Source: a virus
Length of the DNA stretch: 30,073 bases
IMG/VR virus record: IMGVR_UViG_3300038456_000033
Span: 1-30,073 of that record
Strand: one strand, 5' to 3'
A model generated the notes under the pieces. The model was not told the DNA's origin. It did no database searches and saw only the letters and a program-made list of their open reading frames with translations. Shown piece by piece: positions 23,201 to 30,073 of the stretch; positions within the stretch are counted from its first letter, which is position 1; each line of letters starts with the position of its first letter. A program made the translations under genes and the position numbers.

Positions 23201-25516
23201 CGCATTGATGCCGCCGGCGTAGTCGTGCCCGTACTTCATAAACTTGGCAGCCGAACGGACATCGTTCATCGGCGGCAGCTCGATGTCGTGAGCCGCCTGC
23301 TCGGGGCGCAGCGCACCCGACACCTCGAAGCCGTCTGGCGTCACCATCGGAAGGGCCGCCGCGCCCGTGCGAGTGGTCTGGAACACGCCCGTGGCATCCG
23401 GGGCCGTGATCGGAGAGATCCGATCAAGCGTCGCCTGAAGATAGTCCTTCACGGCGGGATGCGCCATACTGCTGTTCAGGAAGTCCTCCACCGCATTCTC
23501 GTCGTGCAGGTCGTATCGGAGGGCCGAACGAGTGGCCCCGATCCAGTTATTGATGAGCAAGTTCCGCAGGATCGTATAGCGGCCACCTCGGTCGGCGTCG
23601 TAGAGCATATTGACGCCCGAGATTGCCTCGTCCTTCCTGAGGCCCACCTGGAGGTACTCCACGAGGTTGTTCATGCGCTTCATGTTGTCGAGGTCAACCG
23701 TCGAGGTGTACGCCCGCTTGGCGATATCGAGCTCACCGGGGATCCGGGTCGTCAGGTTCGATAGCGTTCCCATCAGCGTCTTGGGGTTCAGCAGCCCCCT
23801 CACGACGTGGAGCTGGTTGGCGTCGGCGTTAGCGGCCAGGTCCCGGATCTCCCGCATCCCCATCTTGCCGTATGACGTGGAGGGAATCCGGCTGCCGACG
23901 TACTCGCCGTTCTTGACCACACGGCTCATCAACACGTCGGCAACCTCGTCCGACGTCTTGGCGCTGGCCAGGCCCTTGAGCGTGGTCTGCGGGACAGCGG
24001 CGATCTGCTGACGCACGGTAGCCAGTTGGGATTCAAGATCGGGCACGGTAGCGTCCCGCATATTGGCGAGGTGGCCCGACAGGTTCCCCGAGTCGGCGGC
24101 ACCCAGCGTGTTGGCGTACCGGTTGCGGACCAGGTGGGTCCGCACGTCGTCCGTCACGTTCGTCAGATCAGGCTCGGGCGGCACGCCGGCCGCCGGTGTT
24201 GCAGTCTGCGACAGCACCTTCCGGGAGAACTTGAGCTGGTTCTCAACGGCAGTTTGGTGCGCCAGATATTGGCTGAGCTGCGCCTGCTGGTCGCCATTGG
24301 CGGCCACCTTCTGGTCTGCCACGATGGGGTCCATGCGTGGATCCCGACTGACAATCGTACCGGCGTCGGCGTCGGCCGTCTCTTGGAGCCAGCGACGGGC
24401 GTTGTCGGAGAAGATCCCCTTGCCCTCGACGGCGGCCACGAAGTTGTCGCCAGTCAGAACGGTACCCCTGGCCGAGGCGCCAGCGATGGTCTGGCCGCCC
24501 TCGAGACTCTTCCCAACACCAAACGTCCCAGACAGCGCCGCCTGGGTGGGGTCACCAAACAGGTCGGCCAAGGCATCCGTGACCCCCGACAGGGCAGCGT
24601 AAGTGCCACTCTTGCGGTTGATGTGGAGCCAGCCCCCGATGACGTCGCGACCGAACGATACCTGCTGATGGGTGTTCGGGTCTGTGTAGGTGTCCCCGTT
24701 GGCCGTCCGGTCCCACGAATCCTGGTATATCAGGTGGCCCATCACGGGGCCCATCGGCCCGTTGATGACGGCGCCTCGGCCGCCCGAGGTGTTCATCAGC
24801 TTCGAGAGTGTTCCTGGGCCCTTGGCCGCCTCACCGGCACCCGCTTCGACCCCCTCGCCCTCGCCCACGGAGGCAACGTCCCCCGCTGCCCCAGCAGCCA
24901 CATCGGCCCCGGCCCCGGCGGCGACGTCTGCGGTCGCCCCGAAGCCTGCCATGGCGACATCGCCCAAACCTCCCGTCACCAGGGTGCCAGCGGCCACGGC
25001 CCCAGTGATGGCCAGTCCCTCGGCCAGGGCGGCGAACATGCCGTGGCGAGCTTCCACGTCGTGCAAATAGCGCCATTCGTGCTGCACAGTCTGGAGGGGG
25101 ATGTTGGCGGCCTTGGCCACGTCACCGATGCCATCCCCAACGTAGTGCCCGAGCGCTTTGCCAAGAACGAGGTCGCCGATGTGGGCCACGCCCTCGACCC
25201 CCTTGCCAGCCAGGCCGGCGACGTGCGACAGGAACCCCGCTGTCCCAGCGTTCACGCTGTCGGCGGCCAGCGCCGTCGTGGTCCGGTTGCCCTGGGCGGC
25301 CACAGCCTGGGCGGCCACGGGCACGTTCCCGCCCTGCGTGGCCACGTCCATGGCCGCGCCGGGGGCGTTCTTGAGCTCGGGGGCAGCGTGAACGGCCGCC
25401 GTCAGGTTGGCAACGGCAGCACCGGCCTGCCCACCGGAGGGGTCTGGGGCCTGGACGCCGACGGTGGGGTTCGTGGCCTGAGCGCCACCTGCAGCCGGAT
25501 TCAGGACATCAGGCAC
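20210..25516 (-). CDS. Giant putative internal/ejection protein (1768 residues)
   Basis: This gene takes up almost a fifth of the window. The product has an Ala/Gly-rich N-terminal part with a glycine-and-alanine-rich hydrophobic segment (about 163-215: GLAITGAVAAGTLVTGGLGD and onwards), a long mixed helical body, and a C-terminal Gln/Asn-rich helical tail (AYSRWSTVLNWMSGAYPTWY and onwards). Segments such as NFAPFFFAQNQAYRRAARLF and VEDFLNSSMAHPAVKDYL recall the large polyvalent internal proteins of phages. I see no RNA polymerase, lysozyme or protease signature. Size, gene order and lack of a tape-measure alternative suggest an injected internal virion protein. The start is a GTG at 25516, eight bases inside the preceding gene. 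Confidence 0.6.
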   Translation of the reverse strand: MPDVLNPAAGGAQATNPTVGVQAPDPSGGQAGAAVANLTAAVHAAPELKNAPGAAMDVATQGGNVPVAAQAVAAQGNRTTTALAADSVNAGTAGFLSHVAGLAGKGVEGVAHIGDLVLGKALGHYVGDGIGDVAKAANIPLQTVQHEWRYLHDVEARHGMFAALAEGLAITGAVAAGTLVTGGLGDVAMAGFGATADVAAGAGADVAAGAAGDVASVGEGEGVEAGAGEAAKGPGTLSKLMNTSGGRGAVINGPMGPVMGHLIYQDSWDRTANGDTYTDPNTHQQVSFGRDVIGGWLHINRKSGTYAALSGVTDALADLFGDPTQAALSGTFGVGKSLEGGQTIAGASARGTVLTGDNFVAAVEGKGIFSDNARRWLQETADADAGTIVSRDPRMDPIVADQKVAANGDQQAQLSQYLAHQTAVENQLKFSRKVLSQTATPAAGVPPEPDLTNVTDDVRTHLVRNRYANTLGAADSGNLSGHLANMRDATVPDLESQLATVRQQIAAVPQTTLKGLASAKTSDEVADVLMSRVVKNGEYVGSRIPSTSYGKMGMREIRDLAANADANQLHVVRGLLNPKTLMGTLSNLTTRIPGELDIAKRAYTSTVDLDNMKRMNNLVEYLQVGLRKDEAISGVNMLYDADRGGRYTILRNLLINNWIGATRSALRYDLHDENAVEDFLNSSMAHPAVKDYLQATLDRISPITAPDATGVFQTTRTGAAALPMVTPDGFEVSGALRPEQAAHDIELPPMNDVRSAAKFMKYGHDYAGGINAWLLRNVTSKIKPVMLATVGYPFHMGASEMLMYLMRGGALNVVKQSWLAGAAKLGLEDSPTTDAAIAGYAASLRDQIGDVSWRRLLRKTAAGDSTELQYHFMHMVNTEGHGIDESLSSKTFGLEDASDTLGIKQSVLHNKIGDPYNPNDPAARLRGVKRFKAVGKGALSTYGPGPAMRQSEDYTGLEAASAATGSADDLARQANADFRRSLEWQSQLRQLGRNPADQEVAKTILAAHAEGVPMDEVIRRATTTSRAEIDKLDNNSLGHMVHAIYKVKGSPMTKSALDDWADQHVENLLALTHKPLLDPEAVREVTGDPTLTAQHLAMDGGPHEQTEALLRSIVRGEAPSQKLLQSIDVDNVPLSIPGHALVPLTGHWFNRAVTVGFEHVMAPIVDSIAREPMAATEFARRMTLYQADVDKGYYTLDQAVIRAQTDTMIDMVRYIHNPADRTQLDIMLGNFAPFFFAQNQAYRRAARLFVDDPGAFRRYQLSIMGASNLTSKMQDSSGNNYIAIPGAGFLTRPIVDALTMLAGTSYGVNPTGFGGTLSSANVVFPTSQGERPDVSPVVIVPLEALDGRMLSLGRDFPSIEPAAKDVNNLTTAALGSEAMAESTLEQVVPNSVATKFGEALTGTGTSFHSALLLTLANLNVQQDEAYAKWQAAGSKGLPPDIFPADDAPAAVKEAFLAKTRTQTQARSLINSIMALVSPIGSDLTVNDFGLRQDLTNDMNRYGTTDGYTHFAEQHPFATPFTVAESFLPGTSDALNPQPGSNSVELPETVKAMNWVTAHLGELTGPKANPALMWLMPVTKGGAYSQASYLLQIADGLRDRDTPSQFLNALYVAQGDGVYEHYYSQYQSAVAAAGNSPQAKNAAYSRWSTVLNWMSGAYPTWYSSYVSSQKGPNTINTINGLEEAFKNGTAPKGPQTTDVQNMLGWYKDYNAQYVAAGQSADYSTAEKTVVQNWQAFCTKQAAAIPNLAPMITSVWRDALQNTNPGESGY

Positions 25517-25964
25517 CGGCGCCGGCCGCCTGGGCTAAGGACTTCACGATAGAGCTAGCCCCGGGCACCTGGGCCATTCCCTTAAGGAGCGTCTGTAGGG
25601 TGCCCTGCTCCGTGGACTGCTGGGCATGCCACTGGGCAGCGGGGCCGGTCAGGGCCTCCGGGCCAGCGCCGGGGCCGTACGGCCGGCCAGTCGTCACGGG
25701 CAGGCCATGGTTGGTGGGTTGGAGCCAGGGTAGTTCGCCGGGGAGCGGCCCCTGGCCCCCCGCCGGCCCCGCACCCGGCGCCGCGGCGCTCTCGGGTGGA
25801 GTCGGGGCAGCGGCGGGAGGAGTCTTACCGCCAAGGGGGAGCATGGTGAGACTTTGCTCCTGGGCGGTGCGATGACCGTATGCCTGGTCCTTCTGGACCG
25901 TTCCGGCCGGGAGCTTCGGCGTCATGGTGTCGGTGCGGGTGTTGGTGGCCCGGGCCCGGGGCAT
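25509..25964 (-). CDS. Pro/Ala/Gly-rich protein after the portal
   Basis: This 151-residue protein has a basic start (MPRARATNTRTDTMTPKLPA), a low-complexity Pro/Ala/Gly middle (about 48-105) and a helical end (TLQTLLKGMAQVPGASSIVK). It shares one base with the portal stop (TGATG), and its own last codons overlap the giant gene's GTG. Both the portal's tail and this protein are Pro-rich, so it may be a portal-associated or internal core protein. I do not recognise a family. Low complexity limits what can be said. Confidence 0.6.
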   Translation of the reverse strand: MPRARATNTRTDTMTPKLPAGTVQKDQAYGHRTAQEQSLTMLPLGGKTPPAAAPTPPESAAAPGAGPAGGQGPLPGELPWLQPTNHGLPVTTGRPYGPGAGPEALTGPAAQWHAQQSTEQGTLQTLLKGMAQVPGASSIVKSLAQAAGAGA

Positions 25965-27856
25965 CAGGAACCCACCGGTGCGCTAGGGGCCAGGCCGGCG
26001 CCGGGGGGGGCCGGGGCCGCCCCGGACAGAGACTTCTCGGCGCCAGACTGGGCCGAGGGCTGCCGTAGGCTCTGGAGGAGCTGAGCGAGCTGCGGGGGAG
26101 GCGCTCCACCACCGGCACCCGGGGGAGGCGCCTGTGCCATCCCGGGCATCTGCGGAGCGCCCGGAGGCGCCCCCGGCGGCGGCTGGTTGGCGGCGAGAGC
26201 GGCCTGCTGCTTCTGGATCTGAGCCTGAGCTTCGAGGATCACCTCGGAGATGTCCAGTTCGGGGTGCTGCCGACGCAAGCGGCCGATCAATGCCACCTCG
26301 TGGATGTCGACGGAACCCGACTGGACCTGCGCTGCGATCCCACCCAGGGCGGCGGCGTCAATCGTTTCGATATCGACTTGGTTGCCCTCGGCCTCCCCGT
26401 CCTCGATCATGGGGTCGACCTGGCGGCCCGTCTTGAGCGACATGATCTTCGTCTGGAGCCGCTGGCCGATTTCGATGGGGATACCGGCCGAGTCCACCCC
26501 CGGCATGCTGAACTTCACCGTATGGAAGTCCGAAGCGAACACGTCGTTCGGGACGAAGTCACCCTCGTCGGTCTGCTTTCCATCCCTGGGAATGTAGAAA
26601 CTAGTGAGCCTCCCGCCCCACTCTGACTTACTGATGGCGATAGCCCGCTCGTCGGCGGCGGCGAACAGAGTCGAGTAAATGTTTTGCGCTTCGCCGATAT
26701 TCGGGTCCATGGCGCTACCCATGACCTCGGCACCGCGCTTCGCCGTCCTGATATTCGTCGCCGACTCACCACCGACCTCGGCGGGAAGCTGGGCGCCGAC
26801 TCGACCCTGTTGCTCGAGACGGTCGATGGCCTGGCTGGTCATCTGGCTCACCTGAGGCGTAACGGTTAGGATGGTTCCGTTGGCGATTTCTCCGATGTCG
26901 CCCTGCTTGCCATTAGCAAGAGTGAGGATACGCGCCTCTCCAGGGGCGTTAGGGTGAGACACGACCCACTGCTCGGGGAAGATCGTGCGACGAACTCCGA
27001 TAAGCTCGTAGGCCTGGAGCTGCGCTTGGGTAAAGAAGATGCCCATGAGCTGGTCAAACTGGCCTTGGGCTCTGTCGAGGGTGATGCGCCCCGCCTGGAC
27101 CGCCAGACAGATACCAGCCTTGTTCTCATACTGCTCCAGAAGCTCGGCATTGCTGACGCCCTCCTCATAGGACCCATAGTCGTATTTCCCTCGCTTCTGC
27201 CCCGCCAACACCAGGACCGTGCCCTCCTCGTTATTGAACTCGAGGACGTCGAAGAGCAGGTCGGCCCGCGCCTTCTTGCCCTTGAAGATCATCTGCGCCT
27301 GAGCAGGATAGTGTGCCTTGAGCCACGCCAACGACTGCTGCTTGAGAATAATGACGTCGGCCGGTTCGTGCTCGTCGGGGTCGGCGCTGGGAGAGGCAAA
27401 GGTATTGAGAGGCGAGACGATGTGCCAGTGGGGCATCTTCCTCTTGTCAAAGTAGCCCGACCCCACAGAACGAACCATGAACGTCGTGCTTCCGTACGCC
27501 ACATAGTGCCTCGCGCTACGAGCAAACTTGAGGTCTAGCCCGGTCATGTCCCACCACGCCAAGACCGCTAGACGAGCCTTGCGGGCACGTTCGTTCGCCT
27601 TCTCGTTAGCCAGCAGTGCCGTGGAGAATACGAGGTCGGGCATCCGGCTGGAAATGCGGATCGCAAGCTGATCCACGCCCTGAGCCAGGAGGTTGGCCAC
27701 GGCCGGCCGCTCGGACTCGTCCATTTCCGGCATCGGAATGACCGTTTCACCGTTATAGAAGCGGCAGACCTCCCGCATGATGGCGATGCGGGGTCCCATG
27801 TGCTCCAGACGCTCTCGGTACATGGTCACGACTTCGCTGGGGGTGGGAAGACTCAC
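25964..27856 (-). CDS. Portal protein
   Basis: This 630-residue protein lies directly after the terminase. Residues about 1-530 have the mixed helix/strand pattern of podoviral portals: VTMYRERLEHMGPRIAIMRE at the start, then ARHYVAYGSTTFMVRSV, HWHIVSPLNTFASPSADPDE and QLPAEVGGESATNIRTAKRG, the last suiting the long helix around the channel. Residues about 555-630 form a Pro/Gly/Gln-rich tail. The portal would be a dodecameric ring at one vertex, the entry for DNA and the site of terminase docking. The start is a GTG at 27856 with GGAG seven to eight bases upstream. The 28-base gap before it contains a possible promoter. Confidence 0.85.
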   Translation of the reverse strand: MSLPTPSEVVTMYRERLEHMGPRIAIMREVCRFYNGETVIPMPEMDESERPAVANLLAQGVDQLAIRISSRMPDLVFSTALLANEKANERARKARLAVLAWWDMTGLDLKFARSARHYVAYGSTTFMVRSVGSGYFDKRKMPHWHIVSPLNTFASPSADPDEHEPADVIILKQQSLAWLKAHYPAQAQMIFKGKKARADLLFDVLEFNNEEGTVLVLAGQKRGKYDYGSYEEGVSNAELLEQYENKAGICLAVQAGRITLDRAQGQFDQLMGIFFTQAQLQAYELIGVRRTIFPEQWVVSHPNAPGEARILTLANGKQGDIGEIANGTILTVTPQVSQMTSQAIDRLEQQGRVGAQLPAEVGGESATNIRTAKRGAEVMGSAMDPNIGEAQNIYSTLFAAADERAIAISKSEWGGRLTSFYIPRDGKQTDEGDFVPNDVFASDFHTVKFSMPGVDSAGIPIEIGQRLQTKIMSLKTGRQVDPMIEDGEAEGNQVDIETIDAAALGGIAAQVQSGSVDIHEVALIGRLRRQHPELDISEVILEAQAQIQKQQAALAANQPPPGAPPGAPQMPGMAQAPPPGAGGGAPPPQLAQLLQSLRQPSAQSGAEKSLSGAAPAPPGAGLAPSAPVGS

Positions 27857-27883
27857 GGGCGCGCTCCAGACAGGGGTGCATCA

Positions 27884-27902
27884 ATCATACCACACCTCCC
27901 GA
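27884..27902 (-). promoter_or_regulatory. Shared 19-base motif, copy 2 (before portal)
   Basis: The minus strand reads TCGGGAGG then TGTGGTATGAT; the final part overlaps the terminase stop. TGGTATGAT resembles an extended -10 box (TG-n-TATAAT-like). The copy before the scaffold agrees at 15 of 19 bases. Because it is partly inside the terminase coding end, it may be coincidence. Confidence 0.35.
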
Positions 27903-29747
27903 GGCCGAACGGATCATGTCCTGGTAGCCAGCGGTCGTGGCCTCAAATAGCGCTCTGTGGCCCGCCTGCTCTTTGCCCGCCCGCCCGGCCACCCAGCCAG
28001 GGCGCCACGCCTTCTTGGCCGCACCGGGGGCGTGGTAGATGTTCTTCATCTGGAACGCCATGAACCACGTCGACATCACGAGGTCGTCAGGAGGGTCGCC
28101 ATCGTACTTGGTCACCTCGCCGATCAGATCTAAGCTTCTGAACCTCGACTGGTTGCCCTTCATGGGGAGTCGAATGTGCCCGAACTCAAACAGCGGGGCG
28201 ATCGTCTCCACCCCGAGCTCGGGGTCAGACTTGTTGCGAGAGGTAGTGTGCTGGAGGGTGATGACATGCTGCTTCCTACACCAGACCTGCCAGAAGTCGT
28301 ACTGGACAAAAAATCGCTGGGCAGCGTTGATCTCGAAGACGACATGAGTGATCGGCACGCCCAGTGCCTTCGAGTCGTTGACCCACTCCTCGGCCAGACC
28401 GTAGAACACCTTGTCGTTGATGTTGTACCCGAGGAAATCAGGCGCCTCCATCCGCCGGTTGTAGAGGTTCATCAGGAAGTACTGCTCGGACTCGGGGTGG
28501 TACAACCACCACGTGATGCCCCAAGACTTCGTGGGCGAAGGGTCGACCGAGAGCACGGAGACGAAGCCACTCATCTGCCCATGGCCGGGAACCTCCAGGA
28601 GGCTGCGGTCGTTGTCGAGGCACCCAATGTGCCCGTCCTCGCCGTAGATCCACGCCCTCGGCACCAGGACGTTGGTGGGGTCGACGTCCTCCTGCTGGTA
28701 GACAACCTCAAAGTTGGGGCTGGTCGCCTGGAGGCCGACGAGCTTGCGGTGACTCAGACGCCGGGGAGAGAGCAGGCAGCCCTCGGGGTACGCCGGGGCC
28801 CCGACCTTGTGGCTGCCCTCGGAGCACCGATCCAGGAAGTGGGCCGGGAACTTGATGTGCTCGTACTTGGGATGGGCGGGCACCTCCTCGCCCGTGTCAT
28901 CGTCCACGTAGGCCGGCTCGATCTTGTTGAGCGAGTAGCGGTACAGGTCGTCGGCGTAGAGGCGCTGCCCCTGGAGCACGAGGAGGCCGTTGGGCTCGAG
29001 GCGGGTTTCGCAGAGGTCGTCCCAGTCAGTTTCAAGGTTGCGGCGAGCTTCCTCCGAACGATGCCGCTTGGGATCCACGAGGTCGTCCCAGAGGATCACA
29101 TCGAAGCGACCGCCGATGAAGCCAGAGTCCAGACCGTACGACTGCCAGGTGGCCTCCTTCTCCGTCACGGCCCCGCCGCCCTGCTGCAAAACGATGAACG
29201 CCTCATTCGTCCAGAGGTCCCGCTCGACGGGCCGGAACCGCCCGAAGTCCCCCGCCAGGGTGGCGACTGCGTCGAACGCCGTTCCCGCTCGGAGGTCCTG
29301 CACCTTGGCCCGCACCGGGATCGTCTGCTCGAGGCTCGTCCGAATGCGTCGCAGGTAGCGGCTGGCCAGGGGTCCCGTGGCGGATCCGATCTGGCCACGG
29401 ATGGAACGATCACGCACCGTCAGCCAGACGGCGATGTCGTGCCAGAGGATGGACTTGCCGGCGCCTGGGGGGGCATTGACCACGAGGAACGATTCGCCGG
29501 GGGCGTTGAGCATGTCCAGCGTTTGCTCCGCCGCCTCCTGCTGCCAGGGGATCGGCAGACGGCCGAAGTACCGGCGTTGGAAGACCCCGAAGTCATCCCA
29601 CGCCTCCTGCGCCTCGGGCTTGAGAGACTCGTAGGGGATGGGGTCGGAGAGCTTGAGTTCACGGCCTGCCTCGACAGCGGTGCGCCGATGGACACGCTCG
29701 CCCTTCATAAGGACCTGGATCGAGCTCAGGCTCATACCTGAGGCCAC
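27885..29747 (-). CDS. terL: Terminase large subunit
   Basis: This is the ATPase and nuclease that packages DNA into the procapsid. From the GTG at 29747 the product is 620 residues. Walker A is NAPPGAGKS (91-99) and Walker B is RFDVILWDD (214-222) with the catalytic acidic residue. The nuclease domain starts with VLSVDPSPTK (D402 a metal ligand) and continues with VFEINAAQRFF. The C-terminal residues touch the portal gene. The GTG used here has no good ribosome binding site, and the frame stays open upstream over a helix-turn-helix-like segment without a normal start; see the separate entry. The terminase identity is firm; the true N-terminus is not. Confidence 0.93.
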   Translation of the reverse strand: MASGMSLSSIQVLMKGERVHRRTAVEAGRELKLSDPIPYESLKPEAQEAWDDFGVFQRRYFGRLPIPWQQEAAEQTLDMLNAPGESFLVVNAPPGAGKSILWHDIAVWLTVRDRSIRGQIGSATGPLASRYLRRIRTSLEQTIPVRAKVQDLRAGTAFDAVATLAGDFGRFRPVERDLWTNEAFIVLQQGGGAVTEKEATWQSYGLDSGFIGGRFDVILWDDLVDPKRHRSEEARRNLETDWDDLCETRLEPNGLLVLQGQRLYADDLYRYSLNKIEPAYVDDDTGEEVPAHPKYEHIKFPAHFLDRCSEGSHKVGAPAYPEGCLLSPRRLSHRKLVGLQATSPNFEVVYQQEDVDPTNVLVPRAWIYGEDGHIGCLDNDRSLLEVPGHGQMSGFVSVLSVDPSPTKSWGITWWLYHPESEQYFLMNLYNRRMEAPDFLGYNINDKVFYGLAEEWVNDSKALGVPITHVVFEINAAQRFFVQYDFWQVWCRKQHVITLQHTTSRNKSDPELGVETIAPLFEFGHIRLPMKGNQSRFRSLDLIGEVTKYDGDPPDDLVMSTWFMAFQMKNIYHAPGAAKKAWRPGWVAGRAGKEQAGHRALFEATTAGYQDMIRSASGGVV

Positions 29748-29828
29748 GGCTGCGTCTCGGTACGAGTACCCGTTGTCGATGCGCTGAAGGGCTATCTTCT
29801 TGGCGTCGAGGCTGATCTTCTTAGGAAT
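29748..29828 (-). other. Upstream extension of terminase without canonical start
   Basis: The terminase frame is open for 27 codons beyond the GTG at 29747, up to a stop at 29840-29838. The extension reads IPKKISLDAKKIALQRIDNG and continues YSYRDAAVASGMSLSSIQVL, a helix-turn-helix pattern that is cut in half if translation starts at the GTG. There is no ATG, GTG or TTG in the extension. Possible starts are ATT (29828), ATC or ATA, or a +1 shift from the upstream gene at TCC TAA G. An undetected indel in the assembly is another explanation. Confidence 0.55.
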
Positions 29829-30073
29829 CGTCCCCCATCACAATCCCCTCCTCGTACGTGATGCCGTCGATCTCAAACGGCGCAGCGTTGGCCCGTGCCG
29901 TATTCTTCAGGTACGGTTGTGCCTGCTCCAGATCAGCGTCCTGGTCCTGGTTCGTCGGGTTGTGGTCGCTTCTGACAAATCGAGCGACGTAGCCGACCGG
30001 CGTCTCGACTACCTCGTACACCATCGACCCGAGCGGCTCACCGGTCAGCGGGTCGGTCGTACCGCCACCGCCA
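29821..30073 (-). CDS. Partial gene at the right edge
   Basis: The frame is open from the window edge (30072) to TAA at 29823-29821, so the start lies outside. The visible part is GGGGTTDPLTGEPLGSMVYE followed by VVETPVGYVARFVRSDHNPT and ends EEGIVMGDDS. An ATG at 30024 exists inside, but the coding-like Gly-rich residues before it suggest a longer protein. It precedes the terminase; small terminase subunits often do, but I see no recognisable motif, so no function is assigned. Its end overlaps the terminase extension described separately. Confidence 0.55.
   Translation of the reverse strand, partial: GGGGTTDPLTGEPLGSMVYEVVETPVGYVARFVRSDHNPTNQDQDADLEQAQPYLKNTARANAAPFEIDGITYEEGIVMGDDS

Noticed and set aside
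24026-25552. Plus-strand open frame of 508 codons opposite the giant gene
   Set aside because: Shadow of high-GC third-position bias; no ribosome binding site, no recognisable domains and wholly antisense to a long coding gene.

Overview
The window is a high-GC phage (or prophage) structural and lysis region. Every gene I can support lies on the minus strand, so transcription runs from position 30073 towards 1. I infer a podovirus-type virion because there is a large terminase, a portal with a long Pro/Gly tail, three large internal or ejection-type proteins, a scaffold, an HK97-fold-like major capsid protein, a head-tail adaptor and a beta-rich nozzle-like protein of 676 residues, but no tail tube, tail sheath or classical tape measure. 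The host is probably a high-GC Gram-positive, most likely an actinobacterium. The reasons are the GH25 endolysin with a peptidoglycan-binding domain, a small protein ending in a LAFTG-plus-membrane-helix-plus-basic tail (sortase-E-like signal), and frequent GTG starts. The exact phage and host cannot be named from the sequence alone.

Layout in the direction of transcription: a partial gene at the right edge (30073-29821); terminase large subunit (29747-27885, with an apparent helix-turn-helix extension further upstream); portal (27856-25964); a Pro/Ala-rich protein; a 1768-residue putative internal virion protein (25516-20210); two more Ala/Gly/Gln-rich virion-type proteins; a 138-base non-coding leader; scaffold (17013-16450); major capsid (16407-15430); a strong RNA hairpin; and eight very small genes (15338-13583). 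Next come a 152-residue protein, two modular collagen-containing paralogues, a 405-residue protein with internal duplications, a 45-residue mini-gene, an Ig-like protein, a 131-residue protein, a glycosyltransferase, the adaptor and the nozzle-like protein (ending 4941).

The lysis region follows: LAFTG mini-protein, GH25 endolysin, a coiled-coil protein with a C-terminal membrane helix, and a small holin-like protein. A DNA-processing group comes last: HNH endonuclease, Cas4/RecB-like PD-(D/E)XK nuclease with probable Fe-S cysteines, a HExxH protein, a DEDDy 3'-5' exonuclease with a zinc ribbon, a pentapeptide-repeat protein and a partial gene at the left edge.

The genes are packed almost without gaps. 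Most junctions are ATGA/GTGA four-base overlaps or TGATG/TAATG one-base overlaps, so translation is probably coupled along long polycistronic messages. There is no gene-free stretch longer than 300 bases; the longest gap is 17014-17151. I saw no tRNA, rRNA, CRISPR array, insertion sequence or integrase. The most interesting signals are a 19-base motif shared by the gaps before portal and scaffold, a scaffold leader that could hide its own ribosome binding site, a terminase frame that continues upstream without a normal start codon, and the sortase-signal mini-protein in the lysis cassette.
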